Notes: generated by a model from the letters alone, not told the origin. Positions 1 to 9,551 are shown, numbered from the stretch's first letter. The stretch is 64,000 nt of DNA from Thermodesulfobium narugense DSM 14796 (GCF_000212395.1 NC_015499.1:1008501-1072500); one strand, 5' to 3'. Numbers and translations are program-made.

Positions 1-1239
1 GGCTCTATCATGTAGACCAAAACACCAGAGTATGCCCACATAACTATTTGGATCTCTACCATCAAGTGCGTATTTGTTATTTAGATAAATCATAGCGTCA
101 TAGGCATCCTCAATATTTTTAGACCATTCGATTATCTTTTTGCCCCAATACATTCTCATATAGTTATGAATTTTGCCTCTTTTTTTCAATTCTCGCTGAG
201 ATGCGTTCCATATTTCGTCATGAGTTTTGCTATTTTCAAACTCTTCCAATGAATAAACATATTCTCTTTTATCATCTTTATGCTCATAAAAGGTCTTAAA
301 GGCCCAAGCAGGCAATAAGTTTTCTAAATTATTCAGATCATTTGAATAATAAGTAAAATTGTGAGCTAATTCTCTTCTAATTACCATTTCTTCAAAAAAA
401 GAATAATAATTCTCTGAAGACTTGTCAAAGATTTCTAAAGTATCTAAAATCTCAAGTGGACTAATATTTCCAAAGTGTAAATATGGACTAATGTTGCTTT
501 CTGACTCTTTTTCTGGGTTATTCCTGTTATCTTTGTAGTATTTAAATTTTTTGCTAACAAAGTAATCAAGTATTTTTTTAGCTTCTTTATAACCACCAAT
601 GTATGGTGCAGGCAAAACATTAACTAAATTCTGCTTTCTTAATTCATTTTCTATGTTATTTAAATCAACCTCAGTTTTTGGTTTTAAAAAGCTTCCATTA
701 TATTTAATTTCCTCAAAGTCATTTCTATATTCATAAAGAAGTTTAAGTATTTTTGGCCTAATAGTATATGCTGCATATTCCTTTTTTTGACTAACGATAT
801 TTACAGGTATGACCAAATTTGTGTCAACTTGGTAAATTGTAATTTTATTTTCAGAGTAAATAGTATTTTTAATATTTATCAAATTAGGTAAATATGACTT
901 ATCAGTAATCATTATTTTTGCATTATCAATATAAGACTTTAATACATCTTGAAAACTCCCAACAACTATATTTATTCCAATCTGTTGAGATATAGTTTCC
1001 TCAAAAACATCCTTTAAGCCTTCAAGAAAAAACTTGAAACTTCTAAAATTTCCCTCAGGATAAGAAAAATCTACTATAATCAAAACCAATAAAGGAATAT
1101 TATGTTTATTTGATAAATATTTAGCGTATTCAAAACTGTGATTATATTTTACTCTAAAAGCTCCCTGCATCCAATATAAAATATATTTACCTACTTTTTC
1201 AAAAGTCTGAACCTTTTCTATTCTTTTATAAAATTTCAT
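1..1239 (-). CDS. Class II CPD DNA photolyase (partial, C-terminus off the left edge)
   Basis: Light-driven repair of cyclobutane pyrimidine dimers using FAD. The reverse strand reads open from an ATG at 1239 to base 1 without a stop, giving 413 residues. Class II photolyases are usually about 450-480 residues, so only the last few dozen are missing. Near the visible C-terminus lie the diagnostic class II blocks: a motif reading KIHNYMRMYWGKKIIEW, then YALDGRDPN, then WCFGLHDR, which belong to the FAD/DNA-binding helical domain. The N-terminal half is the alpha/beta photolyase domain. A GAGG ribosome site sits 7 bases before the ATG. It is transcribed away from the DUF996 gene at 1319, so the 79 bases between them must hold both promoters. 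Family assignment is firm; activity is inferred. Confidence 0.9.
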   Translation of the reverse strand, partial: MKFYKRIEKVQTFEKVGKYILYWMQGAFRVKYNHSFEYAKYLSNKHNIPLLVLIIVDFSYPEGNFRSFKFFLEGLKDVFEETISQQIGINIVVGSFQDVLKSYIDNAKIMITDKSYLPNLINIKNTIYSENKITIYQVDTNLVIPVNIVSQKKEYAAYTIRPKILKLLYEYRNDFEEIKYNGSFLKPKTEVDLNNIENELRKQNLVNVLPAPYIGGYKEAKKILDYFVSKKFKYYKDNRNNPEKESESNISPYLHFGNISPLEILDTLEIFDKSSENYYSFFEEMVIRRELAHNFTYYSNDLNNLENLLPAWAFKTFYEHKDDKREYVYSLEEFENSKTHDEIWNASQRELKKRGKIHNYMRMYWGKKIIEWSKNIEDAYDAMIYLNNKYALDGRDPNSYVGILWCFGLHDRA

Positions 1240-1318
1240 AAAAACCTCAATTTTAAAAATTTTTTCAACAATATTAAAATATATTCTACAGTCTTTTATA
1301 AAATATTGAGGAGTTGAA

Positions 1319-1882
1319 ATGCTAAATATCACAAAGGAAAAAATTCTTGGTGGAGTAGGTTCCATCTTAATTGCATTTTCTTTAATTCCGGGGATAGGTC
1401 ATTTATCTTTTATACTTGGTGTAATAATGTTTATTATATCTATATATAGCATATCAAAACTCTTAAAAGAAAGTGATATCTATTCAAATATTATAAAATC
1501 TTTTTTAATAAGCATTATAGGAATTGTTATTTCTCTTTTTCTCGGATTATACACTTTTGCATCAGTATTTTCTGGGCACTGGTATTTTGGAACAAATATA
1601 CTTTTAAGTTTCATAATTTTTTATTCATTTATAATTGCCTCTGCTGTCTTTTTTCGAAAGGGTTTAATTATGATTGCCTCACTTACTGACAACGAACTTT
1701 TCAAGACATCAGGAGATGTAATGTTCTGGAGCACAGTATTAACAATTTTCGTTATAGGATTTATCGGAATATTTATATCATGGATTCTTTTAGCTATTGC
1801 TTTTTTTACTTTACCAGATTTAATGAAAACTTCTAAGGCTGAAAATTCACAATTCGATTCAGATTATCTTAAATTTAATTAA
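1319..1882 (+). CDS. DUF996 family membrane protein
   Basis: A 187-residue protein made almost entirely of hydrophobic segments, about five predicted membrane helices. The N-terminal LGGVGSIL...PGIGHLSFILGVIMF pattern, with glycine-rich helices in repeated form, is that of the DUF996 family of small prokaryotic membrane proteins of unknown function. The ATG is preceded by GAGGAG at good spacing. It stands alone between the divergent photolyase and the MFS exporter. No catalytic residues are visible, and no function can be given beyond an integral membrane location. Confidence 0.7.
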   Translation: MLNITKEKILGGVGSILIAFSLIPGIGHLSFILGVIMFIISIYSISKLLKESDIYSNIIKSFLISIIGIVISLFLGLYTFASVFSGHWYFGTNILLSFIIFYSFIIASAVFFRKGLIMIASLTDNELFKTSGDVMFWSTVLTIFVIGFIGIFISWILLAIAFFTLPDLMKTSKAENSQFDSDYLKFN

Positions 1883-2020
1883 ATGTTTTCGTAATAACAG
1901 ATCCCAATTATTTCTAATAAAAAATTAATTCAACCTTAACATTACCCTAATTTTAATCTCATAAATTAATACTAAATTTAATATTTAAAATATTTTAAGT
2001 AAACTAAAGGAGATTAGTTT

Positions 2021-3520
2021 ATGATTAAAAAGATGGTATTCCCTCATCCTTATTTCTCTTCAAATCCAAAATGGAAATGGTTTATTCTACTTACTGTTTT
2101 AATTGGAGCCACAATGTCTGCATTAGATGTAAGTATAGTAAATGTTGCCACTCCAACAATCGAAAATAGATTTGAAGTTCCAATGGCATTAGTCGAATGG
2201 GTCGTAATGGCTTACATGTTAACATTAACAGTTTTTCTACCATTTTTTGGGAAACTTGCTGATATGTTTGGAAGAACTAAAATGTATAACATTGGATTTA
2301 TTATATTTACAATTGGCTCAGCTTTGTGCGGAATTTCTCCAAATGCATATTTTTTAATATTTTCTCGAGTACTTCAAGCTGTAGGCGCAGGTTTACTCCA
2401 GGCAAACTCAGTAGCAATAATAACACAATCATTTCCAAAAAATGAATTAGGTAAAGCTATTGGAATCCAGGGAGCAGTCCAAGCCATAGCAATGTCTATA
2501 GGTCCATTTATAAGCGGTATACTCATCTCTCTTTTAAATTGGAGATTGATTTTTTATATTAATGTCCCAATAGGTATTTTCGGAACCATATTGGCACTCT
2601 TTGTCTTGCCTAAAAGTAAACGTAATTTAAACAAAAACAATAAAATAGATTTTCTTGGAGTATTTCTTTGTGCTACAGGATTAGGTTTTCTTGTGCTTGG
2701 AATAGATCAAGGAACTAAAATAGGATGGACGTCACCATTTATTATCTTTTGTTTTTTAACCTTTTTTATAATATTACCTTTATTTATTTTAAGGGAACTG
2801 AAAATTTCTAATCCTATGCTGGATTTAAGAATTTTCAAAAATTGGGATTTTTCAACCGGAAACATTACAGGCTTTCTATCATATTATGTACTTTTTTCAG
2901 TTCTTTTTTTAATGCCTTTTTATCTTGAAGATATCATGCATTACGATGCAGAAATTGTTGGCTCTTTACTTACCCCTATACCTCTTGCAATGGCATTAAT
3001 TGCACCATTTGCTGGAGCAATATCTGATAAAATTGGATCGCGAATTATGACTACTATTGGAATGACAGTCTGTGTAATAGCTACACTTCTTTTATCCTTT
3101 TTAAGTGACAACATTAATATTTATTTTTTAACATTTATATTTGTAATACTTGGTATTGGTATGGGAATTTTTACACCTCCCAATAATAGTGCAATTATGC
3201 TTTCTGCACCTAAAGATAAGCTTGGCGTCGCGGGTGGCATATTAAATATGATGAGAGCTCTAGGTCTTATATTTGGAGTAGACATATCAAGTATGATGTT
3301 CACAACTTTAAAATTAGATGTGCTCGCACAACATGGATATTTTATTGAATCAAAAGCTCCGTTTACAATTTATAGAATAGCTTTCATGAAAGGTTTTTCA
3401 GTATCAATGATAAGTCTTTTAGTGGTATGTATAATAGCTGTGATAATATCATTTACTAAAAAAAGTATAAAAAGAACCGATGTATTAGAACAAAACTTTG
3501 AAAGCGTAGATATGTTATAA
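2021..3520 (+). CDS. MFS drug exporter, DHA2 (EmrB/QacA) family
   Basis: A 499-residue major-facilitator protein with about 14 membrane helices, the usual number for the proton-driven DHA2 multidrug exporters. The conserved DHA2 block LDVSIVNVATPTIENRF lies around residues 34-51, near helix 1. It is followed by WVVMAYML and by the MFS loop motif GKLADMFGRTKMYN between helices 2 and 3. A second-half motif GAISDKIGSRIM is also present. A strong AAAGGAG ribosome site precedes the ATG. No adaptor or outer-membrane partner is adjacent, so it probably acts as a stand-alone inner-membrane pump. The substrate cannot be read from the sequence. Confidence 0.85.
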   Translation: MIKKMVFPHPYFSSNPKWKWFILLTVLIGATMSALDVSIVNVATPTIENRFEVPMALVEWVVMAYMLTLTVFLPFFGKLADMFGRTKMYNIGFIIFTIGSALCGISPNAYFLIFSRVLQAVGAGLLQANSVAIITQSFPKNELGKAIGIQGAVQAIAMSIGPFISGILISLLNWRLIFYINVPIGIFGTILALFVLPKSKRNLNKNNKIDFLGVFLCATGLGFLVLGIDQGTKIGWTSPFIIFCFLTFFIILPLFILRELKISNPMLDLRIFKNWDFSTGNITGFLSYYVLFSVLFLMPFYLEDIMHYDAEIVGSLLTPIPLAMALIAPFAGAISDKIGSRIMTTIGMTVCVIATLLLSFLSDNINIYFLTFIFVILGIGMGIFTPPNNSAIMLSAPKDKLGVAGGILNMMRALGLIFGVDISSMMFTTLKLDVLAQHGYFIESKAPFTIYRIAFMKGFSVSMISLLVVCIIAVIISFTKKSIKRTDVLEQNFESVDML

Positions 3521-3552
3521 GATCTAAAAGGAACTTTTATGAGTTTAAAACA

Positions 3553-5209
3553 TCAATATATTCCTTGCATCTCACCATTTTCAAATATATCAAATTTTAC
3601 AGCTTGAGGTATTTTTGGAAGCCCAGGCATAGTCATTATCTTACCAAGCACTGGAACAATAAAATTAGCCCCATGAGAAATTCTGACTTCTCTAACCATA
3701 ATTTTAAAATCCTCTGGTCTACCAATTAATTTAGGATCAGCTGATAAAGATAAAGGGGTCTTTGCCATACAAACAAAAGAATTATCCATTCCTACCAAAG
3801 AAACATCCTTAAGGTCTGCTTCTGCTTCTTGAGAATATTCTACTAAACTTGCACCATAAATAATTTTGGCAATTCGTTCAATCTTTTCTTTTGGAGATTG
3901 TTCAAGCTTATATATAAATCTTGGAGTTCTCTCTTCTTCAATCTCAACAATTTTCTTAGCTAGTTCCTCTCCTCCTTTGCCGCCTTGTGCCCAAACATCT
4001 GAAAGAGCAAACCCAACTCCCATAGATTCGACAAAATCCCTTACAATTTTGATCTCTTCTTTTGTATCTTCACTAAACTTATTTAATGCAACAACTACTT
4101 TTAACCCGAAGGCTTGCATATTTTCAATATGTTTTTCTAAATTTTGTAGACCTCTTACAAGATTTTTGTTTGAGTCTTCAACATAATTTACTTTCAAACC
4201 CCCATGATACTTAAGTGCCCGAGTAGTAGCCACTATCACCACAGCACAAACTTTTAAATCTCCAAGCCTTGCAATAATATCTAAAAATTTCTCTCCACCA
4301 AGATCGGTAGCAAATCCTCCTTCTACCACGGCATAATCTGAAAATTTTAAAGCAAGTTTAATAGATAAAATAGAAGAAGTGCCATGAGCTATATTCGCAA
4401 AGGGCCCGCCATGTACAAAAGCAAGATTATTTTCAAGAGTCTGAACCAAGTTCGGATTAATTGCTCTTCTTAATATAGCAGCCATTGCACCTTCAGCTTT
4501 CAAATCTCTAGCATAAATTGGCTTTTTGTCATATGAAAAACCAACCAAAATTTCTCCTAATTTCTTTTTTAAATCGTTAATATTCAGCGAAAGACCAAAT
4601 ATGGCCATTACTTCAGAAGCTGCAGTAATATCAAATCCTGCCTCTCTAGGAAATCCATTAGCACTTCCGCCCAAACCAACAACTATACTTCTAAGAGATC
4701 TGTCATTCATATCTATAGCTCTTCTAAACTTAATTTTTCTAGAATCAATTCCTAACTCATTTCCATGAAAAATATGGTTATCAATAAGAGATGCCAAAAG
4801 ATTATTTGCATACTCGATAGCAGGAAAATCTCCCGTAAAAAGAAGGTTTATATCATCCATAGGTACAACCTGAGCATATCCTCCACCTGCAGCTCCACCT
4901 TTGATACCAAAAATTGGACCTAGTGATGGTTGCCTTATAGAAGCAAGGGATTTATACCCTAGCCTATTTAAAGCATCTACTAAACCAATAACAGTAGTAG
5001 TTTTGCCTTCACCATAAGGAGTGGGTGTAATTCCAGTAACAAATATAAGCTTACCAAAATCTTTCATGGACTCGTATAAAAGCCTGTAATCTACTTTTGC
5101 TATATAATCACCATATGGCCTCAATGATTCCTCAGGTATTTCATATTTTTTTGAAATATCAAAAATTTTTTTTAATTTTAGCATTTTTTGAAATTTCATA
5201 ATCAGTCAT
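3553..5209 (-). CDS. fhs: Formate-tetrahydrofolate ligase (apparent frameshift near the 5' end)
   Basis: ATP-dependent formylation of tetrahydrofolate, a cytosolic step of the methyl branch of the Wood-Ljungdahl pathway. The long frame (548 residues from an ATG at 5199) has the P-loop TPTPYGEGKTTT at about residues 58-69 and family blocks such as SLGPIFGIKGGAAGGGYAQV and GGPFANIAHG. The family's N-terminal sequence (D-x-E-I-A-x-x-A-K-x-K) is absent from that frame. It is present in the adjacent frame from an ATG at 5209, which reads MTDYEISKNAKIKK and has an AGGAG site upstream; the ATG at 5199 has none. The two frames meet in a run of eight T on the plus strand (5166-5173), and removing one base restores a normal N-terminus. 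I therefore place the true start at 5209. Confidence 0.93.
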
Positions 5210-5308
5210 ATCGGTCTCCTAATTTTTAAATATTATTAATTACTTAATATAATTAATTTTAACAAATATTTGTAATTTTTAAAAAGTTTTTTACTATTAG
5301 AATATTTT

Positions 5309-5326
5309 ATTACTATAAATAGTAAT
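5309..5326. promoter_or_regulatory. 18-bp palindrome upstream of fhs
   Basis: ATTACTAT-AA-ATAGTAAT is an exact inverted repeat in the 157-base gap between the unknown gene ending at 5367 and fhs. A second perfect 12-bp palindrome, ACAAATATTTGT, lies at 5262-5273, closer to fhs. Either could be an operator for fhs; the first could also be a weak AT-rich terminator of the upstream gene. In such AT-rich DNA chance palindromes are common, so confidence is low. Confidence 0.25.
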
Positions 5327-5366
5327 CTTTTATAAAATAGTAGGTGTTTATAAACTAAGTAAATTT

Positions 5367-5939
5367 TTAAAAAATAAAGTCTTTTATAAATGGCATTTTG
5401 ATGCTTTTGTCAGAATTAACGCTAATTTTTTTTATTTGTTCTAAAATATTTTTTTTATCATAACTTTCTAACCTGTTTAATTCATTAGTGAATTTTTTAT
5501 AAAAATTAAATGATTCAAAATTTATCCCAATTTTATAAATTATTAATAGATAAACAAGTAGTTTAAATTCTTCATCAATAGAAAAATAATCTTCTTTAAA
5601 TTTATAAAGATTAGATTTTTTTTGTTCCTCAAGATTTTCAAAACATTTAATTAACAGTCTATTTGCAAGAACTAATTTGTTTTCACCTGCTTCACTTAAA
5701 AAACCAATTAAATAATTATTTTCTTCATTTATAACTTGAAAATTAAATCTAAAAACGTGTTTTATAATTTTACTTGAAAAGTTTAATAAATTTTTTGGAA
5801 GATTCTGTTCTCTTTTTAAAATTTTATTTACATCATATTTTTCAAAAGAAAAAGTCTTGGCTATCTCGAGTTTTTTTGAAATGCTAATAAGCTCTTTAAT
5901 TGATTCTCTTAATTTTCTATTAATAGGCAAATTATTCAT
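5367..5939 (-). CDS. Hypothetical protein, helical, lysine-rich
   Basis: I do not recognise this protein (190 residues from the ATG at 5939). It is rich in Lys, Asn, Ile and Phe and looks mostly alpha-helical, with no signal peptide or clear membrane segment and no recognised motif. An upstream in-frame TTG at 5957 is possible. I prefer the ATG because a GGGGAG ribosome site lies about 10 bases before it, inside the sequence an upstream start would have to translate. It lies between fhs and a small unknown gene, all on the same strand, but a strong terminator separates it from the latter. Confidence 0.6.
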   Translation of the reverse strand: MNNLPINRKLRESIKELISISKKLEIAKTFSFEKYDVNKILKREQNLPKNLLNFSSKIIKHVFRFNFQVINEENNYLIGFLSEAGENKLVLANRLLIKCFENLEEQKKSNLYKFKEDYFSIDEEFKLLVYLLIIYKIGINFESFNFYKKFTNELNRLESYDKKNILEQIKKISVNSDKSIKMPFIKDFIF

Positions 5940-5998
5940 AGATACTATTCTCCCCAAAAATTATTTCTAACAGTAGTTAAATTATACAATTTATGAAA

Positions 5999-6041
5999 CA
6001 AAAAAAGACAAGCAACAACTAAGTGCTTTTTGCTTGTCTTT
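5999..6041 (-). terminator. Intrinsic terminator of the small gene at 6073-6279
   Basis: A perfect 12-bp stem (AAAGACAAGCAA with TTGCTTGTCTTT, 6004-6015 and 6030-6041) encloses a 14-base loop. Read on the minus strand, the stem is followed by a run of T (complement of the A-run at 6000-6006), as in a Rho-independent terminator. It lies 30 bases after the stop of the small gene at 6073. Confidence 0.8.
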
Positions 6042-6072
6042 ACTGGTTTTTAATTAATTTAATTTATTAAAT

Positions 6073-6279
6073 TTACGATGCAAAAGGTACTACCAAATAT
6101 TCTTCTTCATCGGGAGAAGACGTGTTTAGACACCAAACTTCAACAGAAGAAGAGTCACACTTAAAACCCTTAGAATGTATTATGTCCCATCCCTTTAACT
6201 TAGCCGATTCCTCATCCTTTGCATTTATAACTACACAAATATCTGGATCACACTTTAAGCAAACCATATAAAGGTTCAT
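6073..6279 (-). CDS. Small hypothetical protein (68 aa)
   Basis: A short gene that looks real. It has a strong GGAGGGAG ribosome site 6 bases before the ATG and an intrinsic terminator just after the stop. The product has a C-x-x-C pair near the N-terminus (Cys8, Cys11), further cysteines at about positions 15, 41 and 50, and an acidic C-terminal part. It might bind a metal, but no family is recognised. It appears to be a monocistronic unit. Confidence 0.6.
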   Translation of the reverse strand: MNLYMVCLKCDPDICVVINAKDEESAKLKGWDIIHSKGFKCDSSSVEVWCLNTSSPDEEEYLVVPFAS

Positions 6280-6516
6280 CTTTCTCCCTCCTTCGCCCTT
6301 TGTTAAGCTTATTATACAATAAATATTATTTATTTAAAACATAAAAATTACTTATAAAATATTCAGAATTTTCTACAAAATTTAAGTGGAAAAATATTTT
6401 AGAAGTAATCTGTTTAAAATAAATAATTAATTAGCAAATCTAAAATTTCTGTTAATGTAAAAGAATATCTACAGAATACACAAAGTGCTGTTTAAATATT
6501 TAAAAAAGCTTAAAAC

Positions 6517-6927
6517 TTATACTTCAAATCTCTCTTCTTTTATGTACACTTGCCCAGTAAAAGAAGCAATAAGCTCTTTATTTTTATTCTTATATACTTT
6601 AACATCATAAAGTCCTAACTTTCTCGATCTGCCAGATTCAAAACATTCAGCAATAAGCTCTTCTCCTGCAAGTGATGGCTTTAAATAATTTATGTTTGCA
6701 GAAATCCCAACAGCAATTTTACCATGAGAATTTGATGCTAAAGCAAAGGCAAAATCTGCAAACGAAAATATAACTCCTCCCTGACAAATTTTTACAGAAT
6801 TTAACATGTCTTCTCTAACAATCATAGAAATTTTAGAATATCCAGTTCTAACTTCAAGTATTTTTACATTAAGCCATACTGCCACTTTATCATTTTCTCT
6901 CATAAACTTAACAATTTTCTCATTCAC
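6517..6927 (-). CDS. PaaI-family hotdog-fold thioesterase
   Basis: A 136-residue single hotdog domain with the PaaI/4HBT-type core (GGVIFSFADFAFALASNSHGKIAV, here given as the region about residues 50-73) followed by NINYLKPSLAGEELIAE. These enzymes hydrolyse acyl-CoA thioesters in the cytosol. The start is a GTG at 6927, with GGAG 8 bases before it; a nearby ATG at 6923 is in the wrong frame. It begins 48 bases after the end of acs on the same strand, so the two are probably co-transcribed and the enzyme may recycle CoA from unwanted acyl-CoA. The substrate is unknown. Confidence 0.8.
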   Translation of the reverse strand: MNEKIVKFMRENDKVAVWLNVKILEVRTGYSKISMIVREDMLNSVKICQGGVIFSFADFAFALASNSHGKIAVGISANINYLKPSLAGEELIAECFESGRSRKLGLYDVKVYKNKNKELIASFTGQVYIKEERFEV

Positions 6928-6975
6928 GCTGTTATCTCCTAGTTAAATAAAAAATTAATGAAATCAATAATTATC

Positions 6976-8937
6976 TTAGATCCCTGAAATTATTTTACTG
7001 ATAATTTCTATGCTATCAGGATTCTCCAAACTTGTAGTATCGCTTACAATCTTACCTTTAATAACCAATTCTCTTAAAAATCTTCTCATAATCTTTCCGC
7101 TAGGAGTTTTCGGAGTAGTTGGGACACAAAAAACATCTTTAGGAAGAGCTATTTTGCCAATTTTTTCAACAATTTTTAATTTTATTTTATTTATAATTTC
7201 TTCTTCGTTATTTTCATCTCTAACTGTAACAAAAACAACAGGCATCATACCTTTTACTTCATCAGGACTTCCTATTACAGCCGACTCTACTACTCCTTCA
7301 ACTTCCATAACTGCGCTTTCAATCTCCATAGTACTAATTCTATGCCCTGATACGTTTATAACGTCATCAGTTCTAGAAAGCACCCATATATGGCCATCAT
7401 TATCTCTCACAGCAGCATCATATGTAAAATATGTACCTGGCACTTTATAAAAATAAGTATCAAGGTATCTCTCATGATCTTTCCAAAGATCTCTAATCAA
7501 CATTGGTATTGGTTTTTTGAAAACTAGATTTCCTACTGTCATTGGTTCTACTGGGTTACCAAAATCATCAACTATGTCTAATTGTGCTCCCAAAAATTGA
7601 ATACCACATGAACCAGGTTTCATAGGGGTAAGCCATGCAGCACCTGCTAAAGGACATCCGGCAGTTTCTGTTTGGCCATAAGTATTATTTAGATATATCT
7701 TACCTTTTCCAATTTTTTCATAAACCCATTTCCAAGCTTCAGGGTTTAAAGGTTCTCCCACAAAAGCAACTACATCTAATGAACTTAGATCATAAGGCTT
7801 CAATTTTTCTTCCCCAAATTTCATCAACATTCTAGTAGCAGTTGGAGAAGTCCACCACTTGTTAACTCTATACTTTTCCAAAATTTGATAAACTCTATCC
7901 TGTTCTGGATAATCTATTGCTCCTTCATAAAAAATAGTTGTTATACCATTCGACAATGCACCAACTATACCCCAAATATGCATTGTCAACCATCCAATGT
8001 CAGCCATACACCAAAAGACATCATCTTGATGCAAATCTAAATGATATTTAGCATAAATATAGTTGTTTATTACAAAAGCATTACCCGAATGAACTACGCC
8101 TTTCGGTTTACCAGTGGTACCACTAGTATAGAAAACCAAACCAGGTTCATTTGCTTCAATAAGTTCTGGCTGAAATTCAGCTTCAGATTTTCTCATTAAA
8201 TCATCCCACCAATAATCCCTACCTGACTTCATACTTATAGGGTTTCCGCCTCTTTTAACAACAATTGAGGCTTTTATACTACTTACCTTTTCAATTGCAA
8301 TGTCAGCCTGTTCTTTGAGAGCAATAACCTTACCTCTTCTATAAATTCCATCTGCTGTAATAAATACTTGTGGCTCAAAGTGATTTAGCCTTTCTCTAAG
8401 TGCATTGGCAGAAAAACCAGAAAATACGGTATTAAATAAAACTCCCATTCTATAGCAAGCAAGAACAGCAATAACTGTCTCAGCTAGGTTTGGAAGATAA
8501 ATTGAGACTCTATCACCTTTTTTCAAACCAAAGCCTTTTAAAACATTACAAAATTTATTAACTTCACAAAGAAGCATTTTATAGGTATAAAACTTCGTTT
8601 CATAATTTTCGCCTTCCCATATAAGTGCAAGCTTATTTGCATATCCCTTTTCAATATTTCTATCTAACATATTAAAAGCTGGATTTGTTATCCCCCCTGT
8701 AAAAAACTTAAAGTTTGGAAATTCTCCTTCAATTGTTTTTGACCATGGGTGAAACCAGGACAATTCATTTGCTACATCTTCCCAAAATTTTTCTGGTTCA
8801 TCCCAGGACCTTTTTAATAAATTATTAAAGGCATCAATGCTGCCTGCATTGGTATTTTTAACTTTATCTTTATTTGGAAATATTATTTTACTTTCTTTAA
8901 TCATATTTAAAGTCTCATTTTTAGCTTCAATAGACAT
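6976..8937 (-). CDS. acs: Acetyl-CoA synthetase (AMP-forming)
   Basis: Activates acetate to acetyl-CoA through acetyl-AMP. The length of 653 residues is normal for Acs. Visible features are the N-terminal Acs cap domain (about 40-95), the AMP-binding P-loop YTSGTTGKPKGVVHS (270-284), the NTYGQTETAG motif, and the C-terminal TPSGKIMRR motif. Lys615 in that last motif is the residue acetylated in known Acs regulation. The final residues include the family's TTSLENPDSIE block. An AGGAGGT ribosome site lies before the ATG. It is followed by a PaaI-type thioesterase. With fhs and formate dehydrogenase in the same window it fits acetyl-CoA-centred carbon metabolism. Confidence 0.95.
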   Translation of the reverse strand: MSIEAKNETLNMIKESKIIFPNKDKVKNTNAGSIDAFNNLLKRSWDEPEKFWEDVANELSWFHPWSKTIEGEFPNFKFFTGGITNPAFNMLDRNIEKGYANKLALIWEGENYETKFYTYKMLLCEVNKFCNVLKGFGLKKGDRVSIYLPNLAETVIAVLACYRMGVLFNTVFSGFSANALRERLNHFEPQVFITADGIYRRGKVIALKEQADIAIEKVSSIKASIVVKRGGNPISMKSGRDYWWDDLMRKSEAEFQPELIEANEPGLVFYTSGTTGKPKGVVHSGNAFVINNYIYAKYHLDLHQDDVFWCMADIGWLTMHIWGIVGALSNGITTIFYEGAIDYPEQDRVYQILEKYRVNKWWTSPTATRMLMKFGEEKLKPYDLSSLDVVAFVGEPLNPEAWKWVYEKIGKGKIYLNNTYGQTETAGCPLAGAAWLTPMKPGSCGIQFLGAQLDIVDDFGNPVEPMTVGNLVFKKPIPMLIRDLWKDHERYLDTYFYKVPGTYFTYDAAVRDNDGHIWVLSRTDDVINVSGHRISTMEIESAVMEVEGVVESAVIGSPDEVKGMMPVVFVTVRDENNEEEIINKIKLKIVEKIGKIALPKDVFCVPTTPKTPSGKIMRRFLRELVIKGKIVSDTTSLENPDSIEIISKIISGI

Positions 8938-9016
8938 CTTATACCTCCTAAAATTTTTTTAGAATAAAAATTATTTATTGGTATATCATAAAAATTTAAA
9001 TTGTCAGAATTTTACA

Positions 9017-9050
9017 ACAAAATAAATATTTTGTAAAGGAGCTATATAAT
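9017..9050 (+). promoter_or_regulatory. Inverted repeat and -10 box upstream of the peroxiredoxin gene
   Basis: ACAAAAT-AAAT-ATTTTGT (9017-9034) is an exact 7-bp inverted repeat. It sits just upstream of a consensus TATAAT (9045-9050), where a repressor or activator could act. No good -35 hexamer is seen at the normal distance, which would suit an activated promoter. It does not match the known PerR box, so the identity of any regulator is open. Confidence 0.4.
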
Positions 9051-9071
9051 ACTCAAAAAGGAGGCCTAAAA

Positions 9072-9551
9072 ATGTTTAATGAGGGAGATAAAGTAAGCGA
9101 TTTTTGTCTTAATGGGATAGATGAAAACTCAAATGAAAAAGTTTTTTGTTTTAAGGATTTAATAAAGGATAAAAAAAACCTTATTCTTTATTTCTATCCA
9201 AAGGATAATACACCAGGCTGCACAACAGAGGCGTGCGATTTCAGAGATAATATGAACTTCATATTGAAATATGCTGCTGTTGCAGGTGTTAGCCCTGACT
9301 CTATTGCGTCACATAAAAAATTTCAGGAAAGGCATAGTTTGAACTTTCCTCTTCTTTCTGATCCTGAGAAGAAGATCTTAACTCTTTTTGGCGCATACGG
9401 TGAGAAGAAAATGTATGGAAAAACAAGTATGGGAGTTATTAGATCTACATTTTTAATTACACCTGATATGGTATTGAAAAAAGCATGGCGAAATGTCAAA
9501 GCAAAAGGTCATGTCGATACTATTTTAAAATATTTTGAAAATACTGATTAA
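9072..9551 (+). CDS. bcp: Thioredoxin-dependent peroxiredoxin, Bcp/PrxQ type
   Basis: Reduces hydrogen peroxide and organic peroxides with electrons from thioredoxin. The 159-residue protein has the Bcp/PrxQ signature: peroxidatic Cys50 in DNTPGCTTEACDFRD and a second cysteine five residues on (Cys55), which forms the intramolecular disulfide. The ATG follows a GGAGG site. It is transcribed singly between the divergent acs and the convergent MORN gene. Its role is probably protection of oxygen-sensitive enzymes encoded around it. Confidence 0.92.
   Translation: MFNEGDKVSDFCLNGIDENSNEKVFCFKDLIKDKKNLILYFYPKDNTPGCTTEACDFRDNMNFILKYAAVAGVSPDSIASHKKFQERHSLNFPLLSDPEKKILTLFGAYGEKKMYGKTSMGVIRSTFLITPDMVLKKAWRNVKAKGHVDTILKYFENTD

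Noticed and set aside
1288-1302. TTTTATAAAA, also seen near 1226, 5330, 9598 and 23454, as a possible common regulatory motif
   Set aside because: An AT-only 10-mer is expected often in this genome, and some copies are in coding sequence.
3866-4186. Open frame opposite fhs, and similar ones opposite acs, addAB, the RND pump and other genes
   Set aside because: They are antisense shadows of well-recognised genes with no ribosome sites or recognisable motifs.
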